DNA of 64,000 bases from Streptomyces toyocaensis (GTDB lineage Bacteria > Actinomycetota > Actinomycetes > Streptomycetales > Streptomycetaceae): positions 1 through 64,000 of the forward strand of contig NZ_JFCB01000023.1 in assembly GCF_000725125.1 (NCBI RefSeq), written 5' to 3'. The notes beneath the pieces are model-generated. The model did no database searches and was not told the origin of the DNA. It worked only from the letters and a program-made list of their open reading frames with translations. Shown here one piece after another: positions 9,277-16,899 of this stretch; within the stretch, counting starts at the first letter, position 1, and the number at the start of each line of letters is the position of its first letter. The position numbers and the translations under genes are program-made.

Positions 9277-10050
9277 GTGGGACGCCTCGTACCAGCCGTG
9301 ACCCGGGCTCTCGACATTCTCGAGCTCTTCCTCGACGGGGACGGCACGCTCTCCGCCCCCGACATCGTGCGCCGGCTCCAACTGCCGCGCACCACCGTCC
9401 ACGAGCTGGTGACCACGCTCTCCGCCCGGAAGTACATCGTCCCGGTGGCCGGCCAGCCCGGACGCTACCGGCTCGGAGTGCGCCCGTACCAGCTCGGCGC
9501 CCGCTACGCCGAGCACCTGGACCTCGCCGCCGAGGGCCAGCAGGTCGCCCGGTCCGTCGCCGAGACCTGCGACGAGACGGTGCACGTGGCGATCCTGGAG
9601 GACACCGACGTCATCTACATCGCCAAGGTCGACTCGACCCACGCGGTACGGATGGTGTCGGCGGCCGGCCGCCGGCTGCCCGCCCACTGCACCTCCGTCG
9701 GCAAGATGCTGCTGGCCTCCCTTCCCGAGCAGGAACTCACCGCGCGCCTCCCCGACGACGCGGAGCTGGCCGCGATGACCCCCAACAGCATCACCGACCC
9801 GGCCGCCCTGCGCGAGACCCTCGCGGAGATCCGCTCCCGCGGCGTCGCCGTGGAGAACCGCGAGTCCAACCCGGACGTCTCCTGCGTCGCCGCTCCGGTG
9901 CGCGACCGCACGGGACAGGTGGTCGCCGCGCTGTCCATCTCCGTACCGATGATCCGCTGGAGCGACGACCGCGTCGCCGAGCTGGAGCAGCTCGCCGTGA
10001 AGGGCGCCGCCGAACTGTCCGAGCGACTGGGCCACAGGAGCGTGGCATGA
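9277..10050 (+). CDS. IclR-family transcriptional regulator
   Basis: A 257-residue protein with an N-terminal winged helix-turn-helix (residues 8-60, with APDIVRRLQLPRTTVHEL as the recognition part). The C-terminal IclR effector domain carries TVHVAILEDTDVIYI and the typical THCTSVGK-like segment (PAHCTSVGKMLLASL). GTG 9277 follows an AGGGAGGGGG ribosome site. Its stop overlaps the lactonase ATG. Being coupled to a sugar lactonase, it is the best candidate regulator for the dispersed sugar genes that share its operator-like motif. Repressor or activator mode cannot be told. Confidence 0.92.
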   Translation: MGRLVPAVTRALDILELFLDGDGTLSAPDIVRRLQLPRTTVHELVTTLSARKYIVPVAGQPGRYRLGVRPYQLGARYAEHLDLAAEGQQVARSVAETCDETVHVAILEDTDVIYIAKVDSTHAVRMVSAAGRRLPAHCTSVGKMLLASLPEQELTARLPDDAELAAMTPNSITDPAALRETLAEIRSRGVAVENRESNPDVSCVAAPVRDRTGQVVAALSISVPMIRWSDDRVAELEQLAVKGAAELSERLGHRSVA

Positions 10051-10901
10051 CGAGCACGTTCTACGTGGCGGTCCGGGCGGAGGCGGCCCTGGGCGAGGGA
10101 CCCGTCTGGGACCCGGCGACGGGCCGCCTGCTGTGGATCGACATCCTCGGCTCCCGCGTCCACACCTACGACCCCGCCACCGGCCTGCGCACCCTGCGCC
10201 GCACCGGCCAGCACGTGGGTGCCGTCCGGCCCCGCGCGGGCGGCGGTCTCGTCCTCAACCTGCGGGACGGCATCGGCCTGATCGACCCCGACGACACGTT
10301 CCGCTGGCTGCACCGCGAACCCGTCGCCGGCCGCCGCGCCAACGACGCCGGCGTCGCCCCGGACGGGAGCCTCTTCGCGGGCACCATGCGCTACGACGAG
10401 GCACCCGGCGGGGGCTCCCTGTCGCGCGTCGACGGCGACGGCACGGTCAAGGTCCTCCTCGACGGCGTGGCGGTCAGCAACGGCGTCGGCTGGAGCCCCG
10501 ACGGCCGGCTGATGTACTACGTCGACTCACCGACCCGACGCGTGGACGTCTTCGACGTGGGCGAGGCGGACGGCCGTATCGGCAACCGCCGGGCGGTCGT
10601 GGCGATCGAGGACGGTGCCGGTTTCCCCGACGGCCTGTGCGTGGACGCGGACGGCTGCGTGTGGGTCGCGCTGTGGGACGGCGGTGCGGTGCGCCGCTAC
10701 ACCCCGGCCGGGGATCTGGACCGCGAGATCCGGCTGCCCGTTCCGCGCGTCACGGCCTGCGCCTTCGGCGGCCCCGGCCTGACCGATCTCTACATCACCA
10801 CCGCCCGCGTGGGCCTGACGTCCCCCCACCCCCTGGCAGGCTCCCTCCTGGTGGTCCCGTCCGCGGGCAAGGGCTTCCCCCAGCCTCCGTTCGCAGGCTG
10901 A
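10047..10901 (+). CDS. SMP-30/gluconolactonase-family lactonase
   Basis: A 284-residue six-bladed beta-propeller of the SMP-30/regucalcin/gluconolactonase family. Likely metal ligands are visible: E in LGEGPVWD (residue ~15), N in RRANDAGVAPDG (~100), N in SNGVGW (~147) and D in FPDGLCVD (~197). Members hydrolyse aldonolactones to aldonic acids in the cytosol. The ATG overlaps the IclR stop (ATGA), so the regulator and enzyme form one unit. Together with the dehydrogenase at 31452 and the dehydratase at 32453 it would complete an oxidative sugar route, which is inference. Confidence 0.88.
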   Translation: MTSTFYVAVRAEAALGEGPVWDPATGRLLWIDILGSRVHTYDPATGLRTLRRTGQHVGAVRPRAGGGLVLNLRDGIGLIDPDDTFRWLHREPVAGRRANDAGVAPDGSLFAGTMRYDEAPGGGSLSRVDGDGTVKVLLDGVAVSNGVGWSPDGRLMYYVDSPTRRVDVFDVGEADGRIGNRRAVVAIEDGAGFPDGLCVDADGCVWVALWDGGAVRRYTPAGDLDREIRLPVPRVTACAFGGPGLTDLYITTARVGLTSPHPLAGSLLVVPSAGKGFPQPPFAG

Positions 10902-10911
10902 CCTGGATCGC

Positions 10912-11066
10912 CCCCGCCGCCCCTTCCCGTCCCGAACCTGGGGCGCTGCCCCCAGACCCCGCTCCTCAAACGCCGGAGCGGCTGGAAGTCAGCCCCTCCG
11001 GCGTTTGAGGAGCGGGGGTCCGGGGGCAGCGCCCCCGGAGGACGGGGACGGGAAGGGGCGGCGGGG
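10912..11066. repeat. Large nested inverted repeat, likely bidirectional terminator
   Basis: A 22-base arm at 10912-10933 is perfectly complementary to 11045-11066. Inside it, CTCCTCAAACGCCGGAG (10962-10978) pairs perfectly with CTCCGGCGTTTGAGGAG (10996-11012). The stretches between (10940-10961 and 11013-11035) also pair almost fully. The whole gap between the convergent lactonase and oxidoreductase genes can therefore fold into one long hairpin, and such a structure would stop transcription from both sides. I recognise the CAAACGCCGGA core as a frequent Streptomyces intergenic sequence. Confidence 0.85.
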
Positions 11067-11076
11067 CGTAGAAAAC

Positions 11077-11124
11077 GTCCTGTCACGCCCCCGTCCTGTC
11101 ACGCCCCCGTCCTGTCACGCCCCC
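11077..11124. repeat. Three tandem copies of a 16-bp unit
   Basis: GTCCTGTCACGCCCCC is repeated at 11077, 11093 and 11109 without a gap. The stop codon of the oxidoreductase (11115-11117 on the minus strand) lies in the third copy, so the other two are just downstream of the gene. Confidence 0.9.
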
Positions 11125-12518
11125 GTGCGGTCCAGGGCCCGCAGAACGGCCCGTTCGCCCGGCGTCAGCGGCGGCTCGACAGACGGCGGCAACGGAGACC
11201 CCGCGACAGCCGCCAGCACCGCCCCCGGCCGGAACATCCGCGTCGGCGGCGTGCGCAGACTGGTGACGTCCCAGATCACCGACGCCGCCGCGTAGGAACC
11301 CGTCGCCGCCTTCATCATCCGGCGGGTGTACGCCGTCACCACCCGGTCCGCCACCGTCGGACGGCCACCCCGCACGTCCGGATACAGCACGTCCTGGCCG
11401 ACGGCCATGGCCCACGCCGGGTCCGCCGCGCGCGCCGCGCCCCGCAGCACCCGGCGCGCCAGACCGGGCGCGCCGGGACCGCCGGACCGGGCCAGCTCAC
11501 GGTCGAGGACCCGGGCGCCGAACGCCGCCACCGACATGCCGTGCCCGTAGGAAGGATTGAACGTGGCCAGCGCGTCCCCCAGCACCACGAACCCCTCCGG
11601 CCAGCGCGGCAGCTTCTCCAGGTACCGCCGCACATTGCTGGTCGACCGGCTCAGATGGACGTCGGTGAGCGGCTCCGCCCCGGAGATCAGCCGCCCCACG
11701 ATCGGGTCGGGCAGGTCGAGCGCGTACCGCAGGAACCCCTCCGGGTCGGCCGGCGGCTCACCACCGCGCGAGCCACCGCAGCTCACCAGCCAGCGTCCCC
11801 CCTCGATCGGCATGACCATCGCACTCCGGGCCGGCCGGGACACGAAGGGATCGGGCTGCACGACCGTCAGCGGGAAGCGCTCCGCGCCCTCCGGCACCCG
11901 GTAGATCCGCGACGCGTTGACCAGCCCGGAGTCCACCGCGCGCTCCCGTACGCCGGACAGCCCGAGCCCCTTCAGCCAGCTGACGACCCGCGTCCCGCGC
12001 CCGCTCGCGTCGACGACCAGGTCCGCGCCGAGGTCCGTGTCCCCGCCGGGCTCCGCGACGCGTACCCCGCGCACCCGGTCGGCGGACCCCGTCAGGCCCA
12101 CCACCGCCGCCCTGCGGACCCGCACCGTCGTCTGTTCTAGCACGGCCTCCCGCACCACCCAGTCCAGCAGCGCGCGGGTGCACGTCAGCATGGCGGGGCC
12201 CTCCCGCCGCCAGCGGCGCAGCCACCCGTCGGGCGTGAGGGCGAGCATGCCCGAGCTGAGCGGTATCTCGTGCGCCCCGGCGGCGAGCAGCCGCTTGCGC
12301 AGCCGCGCGGCCGGCAGCAGCTGCTCCATGGCGTCCAGGCCGCCCGCCATCAGCAGATGCGCGTGCCGCCCCTGCGGCAGCCCCCTGCGGTGCTCCGGCC
12401 CCTGAGGCAGCTCGTCGCGGTCCAGCACGATCACCTCGTCCGTGCCGGCGGCGGACAGGGCGGCCGCGGCCAGCATGCCGGCCAGACCGGCACCGATGAC
12501 GACAGCTCTACGCGACAT
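11115..12518 (-). CDS. FAD-dependent oxidoreductase (monooxygenase/halogenase-like fold)
   Basis: A 467-residue protein with an N-terminal dinucleotide-binding motif VVIGAGLAGMLAAAAL (residues 6-21). The second FAD motif, VVLGDALATFNPSYGHGM, lies near residues 310-328, as in group A flavin monooxygenases. A central DASGRGTR segment near residue 170 is also typical of the family. It has no signal peptide. Its first 11 bases overlap the end of the upstream MAB_1171c-like gene, so it is the last gene of the five-gene minus-strand group. Substrate and chemistry are unknown; the group contains no obvious biosynthetic partner. Confidence 0.82.
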   Translation of the reverse strand: MSRRAVVIGAGLAGMLAAAALSAAGTDEVIVLDRDELPQGPEHRRGLPQGRHAHLLMAGGLDAMEQLLPAARLRKRLLAAGAHEIPLSSGMLALTPDGWLRRWRREGPAMLTCTRALLDWVVREAVLEQTTVRVRRAAVVGLTGSADRVRGVRVAEPGGDTDLGADLVVDASGRGTRVVSWLKGLGLSGVRERAVDSGLVNASRIYRVPEGAERFPLTVVQPDPFVSRPARSAMVMPIEGGRWLVSCGGSRGGEPPADPEGFLRYALDLPDPIVGRLISGAEPLTDVHLSRSTSNVRRYLEKLPRWPEGFVVLGDALATFNPSYGHGMSVAAFGARVLDRELARSGGPGAPGLARRVLRGAARAADPAWAMAVGQDVLYPDVRGGRPTVADRVVTAYTRRMMKAATGSYAAASVIWDVTSLRTPPTRMFRPGAVLAAVAGSPLPPSVEPPLTPGERAVLRALDRTGA

Positions 12519-13707
12519 GGGGCTCCTCGGGTTCGGTCATGGATCCGGGCAGGGAGGGCCGCTCGGTGGCGTCGGCCGCGGCGCTCCCGTCGGGCGGGCG
12601 GTGCAGCGCCTGTGCCAGCTCCACCAGCCCGCCGGTGCCGGAGACCTCGGTGGCGTGCAGCCGGTAGGTGCCGCCGGTCTCGGGCGGTTCCTCGCGGGCG
12701 GCGGCGCGGCGCGCCGCGTCGGCGAGCATGGCGGCCTCCGCCGCGAGCCGTGCCGCGTGGGGGGAGCGGCCCGCGCGCAGGGCGGAGTCCCGCACCCGCT
12801 CGCGGAGCCGGTGGTCGAAGTACGGCGCGAGCGCGAGCAGCGCGTCGTGGATGGACACCTCACGCCACTGCAGCCGTACCTGGGGCAGCTGCCACCAGCC
12901 GGTCGGCGGCCTGGGCGCGGTGGACGCCGGCTTCACCAGGGCCCACAGCGGGGCCAGCCGCCGGTGGTCGCCCAGCGCCCGCCACTGGGCGACCGCGGAC
13001 GGCAGCAGGTACCCCGCCGAACACAGCAGCGCGGCCAGCGAGGCCATCGGCGGGGCCACCGTGGTGGACAGGACATCGAGGTCGTGGCCGGTCCAGCGGG
13101 CCACGATCGCGGTGTACTTGGCCGCCTGGAAGCCCACCACGTCCAGCAGCGCCCCCACGAGGATCAGCCGCAGCCCCGTGCGCAGCGGCCCGTCGACCTC
13201 GCGCCCCCACTTGACGCAGACGGCGCACATCACCAGCATCGCCGCGCTGTGCCCGATCAGGTAGAGCAGGATCATCTCCCGCATGAACGGCGTGCCGGCG
13301 TAGTAGGTGTCGAGGTCGGTCAGCCGTTCGGTGTCCGCCTCGGCGAGCACGAACAGCACGACGATGGCGGCCACCAGCAGGCCGTAGGCGGCGACGGTGC
13401 GCAGCACCCCGCGCCGCACCCGCTCACGGGAACCGCCCCGCCAGTTGATCAGCAGCACCAGCACCGCGCAGCTGTACGCGGAGAGCATGCCGTAGGTGAG
13501 CGGGGCCCCGAAGTTGGGGACTCCGGTGAGCTCGTTGACGGTGGCGAGGGTGGCCGGGGCCGCGCACACGAAGACCAGCGCGCCGAGGACGATCGCCGCG
13601 CACGTGGAGACGGTCAGCGGGTTCCGCATGGCCTTGCGCGGGCGGGGGAACAGCAGCACGGAGGTCATGCCGAAGACGAAGGCCGCCAGGTAGACGACGA
13701 GACTCAC
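12508..13707 (-). CDS. Polytopic membrane protein, MAB_1171c-like (paralog 1)
   Basis: A 399-residue protein with about seven hydrophobic helices in its first 260 residues and a soluble, Arg/Ala-rich C-terminal 140 residues. It shares with its two neighbours the segments GVPNFGAP, DLDTYYAGTPFM and ARWTGHDLDVL, and a helix beginning REVSIHDALLAL. I associate these with the family databases call MAB_1171c putative transporter; transport is not shown. GTG 13707 is preceded by a GAGAGGGG ribosome site. It lies 31 bases after paralog 2 and overlaps the oxidoreductase by 11 bases. Confidence 0.72.
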   Translation of the reverse strand: MSLVVYLAAFVFGMTSVLLFPRPRKAMRNPLTVSTCAAIVLGALVFVCAAPATLATVNELTGVPNFGAPLTYGMLSAYSCAVLVLLINWRGGSRERVRRGVLRTVAAYGLLVAAIVVLFVLAEADTERLTDLDTYYAGTPFMREMILLYLIGHSAAMLVMCAVCVKWGREVDGPLRTGLRLILVGALLDVVGFQAAKYTAIVARWTGHDLDVLSTTVAPPMASLAALLCSAGYLLPSAVAQWRALGDHRRLAPLWALVKPASTAPRPPTGWWQLPQVRLQWREVSIHDALLALAPYFDHRLRERVRDSALRAGRSPHAARLAAEAAMLADAARRAAAREEPPETGGTYRLHATEVSGTGGLVELAQALHRPPDGSAAADATERPSLPGSMTEPEEPHVA

Positions 13708-13738
13708 GCCGGCCGGCCCCTCTCGTCCGGGCCCCGGT

Positions 13739-14923
13739 TCACGCGGTCCCCGCCGTCGTCGTACCGCTCGGCACGGCGGGGGCGACGGGCGCCGGGGAGG
13801 TGCCGGCCAGCGCGTCGGCGATCCGGGCGAGCACGGCCGGATCCGGCACCCGGCCGAGCAGCCGGCCGGTGCCGTCGGACGGCGCCGGGCGCCGTCCGGG
13901 GTCGGCCTCCTGCCGTACCGCCGCGGTGATGACCGCCGCCCAGGCCGCTGCCTCGGCCCGGTCCTGGTCGTCCGTCGCCGCCAGCACACCGGAGCGGGTC
14001 CGGTCGTACAGGTCCCGGTCGAAGTAGGCGTCGAGATGGCTCAGCGCGTTGTGGATGCTGGTCTGGCGCCACATCAGCCGGGTGGTGGGGGAGGCGAACC
14101 TGGGCCGGGGCAGCCGCAGCGTCCGGCGGGTGAGCAGGTCCTCCAGCGTCCGCTCCAGCGGTCCCAGCCGGGCGTACGCCCGCCGGGCCCGCCGCCACTC
14201 GCCCACCCGGGGCACCGCCAGCGGGACCAGTACCCCGACGACCGTCAGCAGGGCACCGAGACCGGCGGCGGCCGGGGAGACGGTGGTGCCGAGCGCCGAC
14301 CAGTCCCGCCCGGACCAGCGGGCACCCACCGCGACCAGCTTGGCGACGCTGTAACCGGCCCCGCACAGCGAGCCGGTCCCGAGCAGCACGAGCCCCGCCC
14401 GCAGCCCGCCCCGCACCCGGCGCGCCCAGCGCAGCGACGAGACGGTGGTGACCGTCACGGTGATGAGGTGCGCGAGCAGGTACAGCACGATCATCTGGGC
14501 GAGGTACGGGGTCGTCGCGTAGTACGTGTCCAGGTCGGTCCTGCGCTCCACGGGCGCGTCGCCGAGGACGAACGTCACCGCGATGCCGAGGACGACCACG
14601 GCGTAGGCGAGCATCCAGCGGCGGGCGGTGCGGTGCACCCGGGGCCCGCCCCGCCAGTGCACGATCAGCACCTGCGAGGCGGCGCAGTACCCGGTGATCG
14701 CCACGTAGGTGACCGGTGCCGCCAGGTTCGGCACCCCGCCGAGCCGGTTGACGGCGCCCACGGTCGGCGGCGCCCCGAGGAAGAAGCACAGCCCCGCGAG
14801 GCCCAGCACCGCGCAGATCGCCCGCAGATACGGGTCCCGCCGGTGCCGCAGCAGGTCGGGCGCCCTCACGAGCAGCCCGAGCCACAGCGCCCCGCAGCTC
14901 ACGTAGTTGAGGAGGCCGCTCAT
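13739..14923 (-). CDS. Polytopic membrane protein, MAB_1171c-like (paralog 2)
   Basis: A 394-residue paralog of its neighbours, with about seven membrane helices and a cytosolic-looking C-terminal tail. Shared segments are GVPNLAAP (~residue 58), DLDTYYATTPYL (~132), ARWSGRDWSAL and RQTSIHNALSHL. Its ATG overlaps the stop of the HExxH gene as ATGA, which ties it most tightly to the metalloprotein. The ending is Pro/Thr-rich. No catalytic or transport motif is recognisable. The charged, tyrosine-rich DLDTYYAxTP segment sits between helices and is the best-conserved region across the three copies. Confidence 0.72.
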   Translation of the reverse strand: MSGLLNYVSCGALWLGLLVRAPDLLRHRRDPYLRAICAVLGLAGLCFFLGAPPTVGAVNRLGGVPNLAAPVTYVAITGYCAASQVLIVHWRGGPRVHRTARRWMLAYAVVVLGIAVTFVLGDAPVERRTDLDTYYATTPYLAQMIVLYLLAHLITVTVTTVSSLRWARRVRGGLRAGLVLLGTGSLCGAGYSVAKLVAVGARWSGRDWSALGTTVSPAAAGLGALLTVVGVLVPLAVPRVGEWRRARRAYARLGPLERTLEDLLTRRTLRLPRPRFASPTTRLMWRQTSIHNALSHLDAYFDRDLYDRTRSGVLAATDDQDRAEAAAWAAVITAAVRQEADPGRRPAPSDGTGRLLGRVPDPAVLARIADALAGTSPAPVAPAVPSGTTTAGTA

Positions 14924-15444
14924 CTCTTCGTCCCGCGGTAGTTGAGCGCGGCCCCGATGCGTCCGGCGAGATCCTGTGGGTCCCCGGGGCCCGCGGCGCC
15001 CCCGACGGTGTGCGCCGAGCCTGCGGACGCCTCCAGCCAGGCGCGCAGCCGACGGCCCATCAGCATGCCGAAGCGGTCGGCCTCCTGCTCCTCGGCCAGG
15101 CTGAAGTCGGTGCGCGCGGCGACCGGCAGCGGCCCCTCGCCGGCACCCGCGTCCGCCCCCCGGCGGTTCATGTGCCACACCTCGTGGCAGAAGATGACGA
15201 TCTGGTGCCACATGGCGGCCCGCTCGTCCACCACGACGTCGTCGTGTTCCTCGCGCTCCAGCCACAGACCGCTCGCGGTGTGCGGCGGGAACGCCGCCCG
15301 GTGCACGACCACGTCCCGTCCCCGCCATGCGCTGACGGAGGCCACGAGTGCCTCGAACAGCACCTCGGGGTCCGCGGGCACCGGCACCCGGATGGGGTCG
15401 ATGAGGGCGTCAGCGAGTCGACGCATCTCCTTCCTGGTACGCAC
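14920..15444 (-). CDS. ImmA/IrrE-like HExxH metalloprotein
   Basis: A 174-residue cytosolic protein with a zinc-protease motif, HEVWH, near residue 86. A downstream EEQEADRFGMLM helix would supply the third ligand, as in ImmA/IrrE (COG2856) peptidases. The GTG at 15444 was chosen because it has GGGGAG 6-7 bases upstream; an in-frame ATG at 15426 has its ribosome site touching the codon. ImmA-type enzymes usually cleave or modify a helix-turn-helix repressor encoded next door, but no such repressor is seen here. Instead the gene sits between membrane proteins and is coupled to paralog 2. Confidence 0.75.
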   Translation of the reverse strand: MRTRKEMRRLADALIDPIRVPVPADPEVLFEALVASVSAWRGRDVVVHRAAFPPHTASGLWLEREEHDDVVVDERAAMWHQIVIFCHEVWHMNRRGADAGAGEGPLPVAARTDFSLAEEQEADRFGMLMGRRLRAWLEASAGSAHTVGGAAGPGDPQDLAGRIGAALNYRGTKR

Positions 15445-15535
15445 CGCTGTCTCCCCGTTCCGCCGGTCGTCGCTCGGTCACCTGTGCAATATGCCAAGAC
15501 GGATGCCCCTCCGGCCAGTTCCCCGTGCCCGAAGG

Positions 15536-16762
15536 TCACTCGGTGACCGCCATGGTGTCCCCGGATGCCATCGCGCGGGCGCGGACCTCCCGGATCACGT
15601 CGGGGTGGCGCAGGGCGCGCGAGACGTCCCCGATCTCGCGGAGCAGTTCCGTGGTGTCGGGGTCGTGGCCGCCGTCCCGGCCGGGGCCCGCGTCGACCGC
15701 GTCGAGGATCACCACGGCCGCGGCGAGCGCCTTCGCCCGCTCCGGCGTGTGTCCCAGGCCCAGCGCGGCGGCGTACGACCGCTCGCGCAGCCGCTCGTCG
15801 GTGCGCCGGGCCAGCGGGAGCAGCACGTCGCGGATGAACGTCTCGCGCCGGGTCAGGCGCAGTTCGGGGCCGGCGCGCAGCACGAACGGCAGGCCGGAGC
15901 CGTGCACGGTCCGCATCAGCAGGTACAGGGGCCGCAGCCCGCGGTGGGCCCGGCGGATCCGCCAGCGCTCGTGCAGGTACTGGCCGGCGTGCGGAAGGAT
16001 GAAGCCGACGGCGATCGACACGGCGGACAGGCAGGCCAGGGCCGGTGCCACGTCGAGGCTGAGCCAGTCCAGGTCGTTCCCGGTCCAGCGCGCCCCCACG
16101 GCCGTGAGTTTGGCGGCGTCGAAGGCCAGGTTCAGCGCGTAGCCGATGCCCAGGAACTTCAGCCCCCAGCGCAGCCAGGCGTCGAGTCCGTCGGTGCGGA
16201 TCCAGTTCCAGATCAGCTTCGAGGTGATGAGGACGGCGGTGGTGTGCGCGAGGAGGTACAGCAGGATCTCCTCGCGCATGAACGGCGTGGTGGCGTAGTA
16301 GGTGTCCAGGTCCCGGGTCCGCTCCACGGGCACGTCCGCGAGGGCGAACAGCACCCACAGCGCCACGATCACGCCCCCGTAGGCGACGAGGACCTGGCGG
16401 GTGGCCCGGCGCGTGGCGGCGGAACGCTCGGACGGGCCGTCGCGCCAGGCGATGATCAGCACAAGACAGGAGCCGCAGAAGGCGGTGAGCAGTGAGTACA
16501 CCCAGGGCGCCGAGATGTTGGGCACGCCGGTGACCCGGTTCACCCAGACGATCGTCGAGGGCGCGACGAACACGAACACCGCGCAGGCGAGCAGCAGCAG
16601 GCCGCCGACCGCGCGCAGCAGCGGGTCGTTCCAGAGCCGGATGATCGTCGGGAGTTTGATCGCCAGGGCGGCGGCCAGCACGCCGGCCGGGATCCACCAG
16701 AAGGACGGGTAGAGCTCGCTGAGGAACGAGGCCGGGCCCATGGCCGCGTCCGCGAACCCCAT
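15536..16762 (-). CDS. Polytopic membrane protein, MAB_1171c-like (paralog 3)
   Basis: A 408-residue member of the same family and the first gene of the minus-strand group. It has about seven helices and then a soluble tail. It carries GVPNISAP, DLDTYYATTPFM, ARWTGNDLDWL and RRETFIRDVLLP, matching the other two copies. ATG 16762 was chosen because of GAGGGA just upstream; in-frame ATGs at 16741, 16780 and 16816 are alternatives. A 91-base gap separates it from the HExxH gene, so that gene may also have its own promoter. It is divergent from the GH51 gene and shares its regulatory region. Confidence 0.72.
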   Translation of the reverse strand: MGFADAAMGPASFLSELYPSFWWIPAGVLAAALAIKLPTIIRLWNDPLLRAVGGLLLLACAVFVFVAPSTIVWVNRVTGVPNISAPWVYSLLTAFCGSCLVLIIAWRDGPSERSAATRRATRQVLVAYGGVIVALWVLFALADVPVERTRDLDTYYATTPFMREEILLYLLAHTTAVLITSKLIWNWIRTDGLDAWLRWGLKFLGIGYALNLAFDAAKLTAVGARWTGNDLDWLSLDVAPALACLSAVSIAVGFILPHAGQYLHERWRIRRAHRGLRPLYLLMRTVHGSGLPFVLRAGPELRLTRRETFIRDVLLPLARRTDERLRERSYAAALGLGHTPERAKALAAAVVILDAVDAGPGRDGGHDPDTTELLREIGDVSRALRHPDVIREVRARAMASGDTMAVTE

Positions 16763-16847
16763 CGCGTCCCTCGCTCTCATCGCCCGCCGCACTGACGGCC
16801 GTTCGAGCCTACCCATTGACGCGTGCGCGCGTCACACCTACGGTTCC

Positions 16848-16882
16848 GTTCGAAAATGCGAGCAGTGGTCGACATATCGAAC
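16848..16882. promoter_or_regulatory. IclR-type operator motif (site B) with extra half-site
   Basis: GTCGACATATCGAAC at 16868-16882 lies 17 bases before the TTG start of the GH51 gene. It matches the consensus GTCGAAATATCGAAC at 13 of 15 positions. A GTTCGAAAATG half-site lies upstream at 16848. The location at the ribosome-site end of the leader fits repression of GH51. Confidence 0.6.
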
Positions 16883-16899
16883 GCCCGGAGAGGACCCCC

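Noticed and set aside
13704-14885. Alternative 393-residue minus-strand frame across the paralog 2 gene
   Set aside because: It is out of frame with the helix-rich paralog and gives an Arg/Gly-rich translation without conserved segments.
16816-16899. Upstream ATG extension of the GH51 gene
   Set aside because: The extra 28 residues have no homology-like sequence and would place the operator-like motif and the GGAGAGGA ribosome site inside coding DNA; TTG 16900 is preferred.
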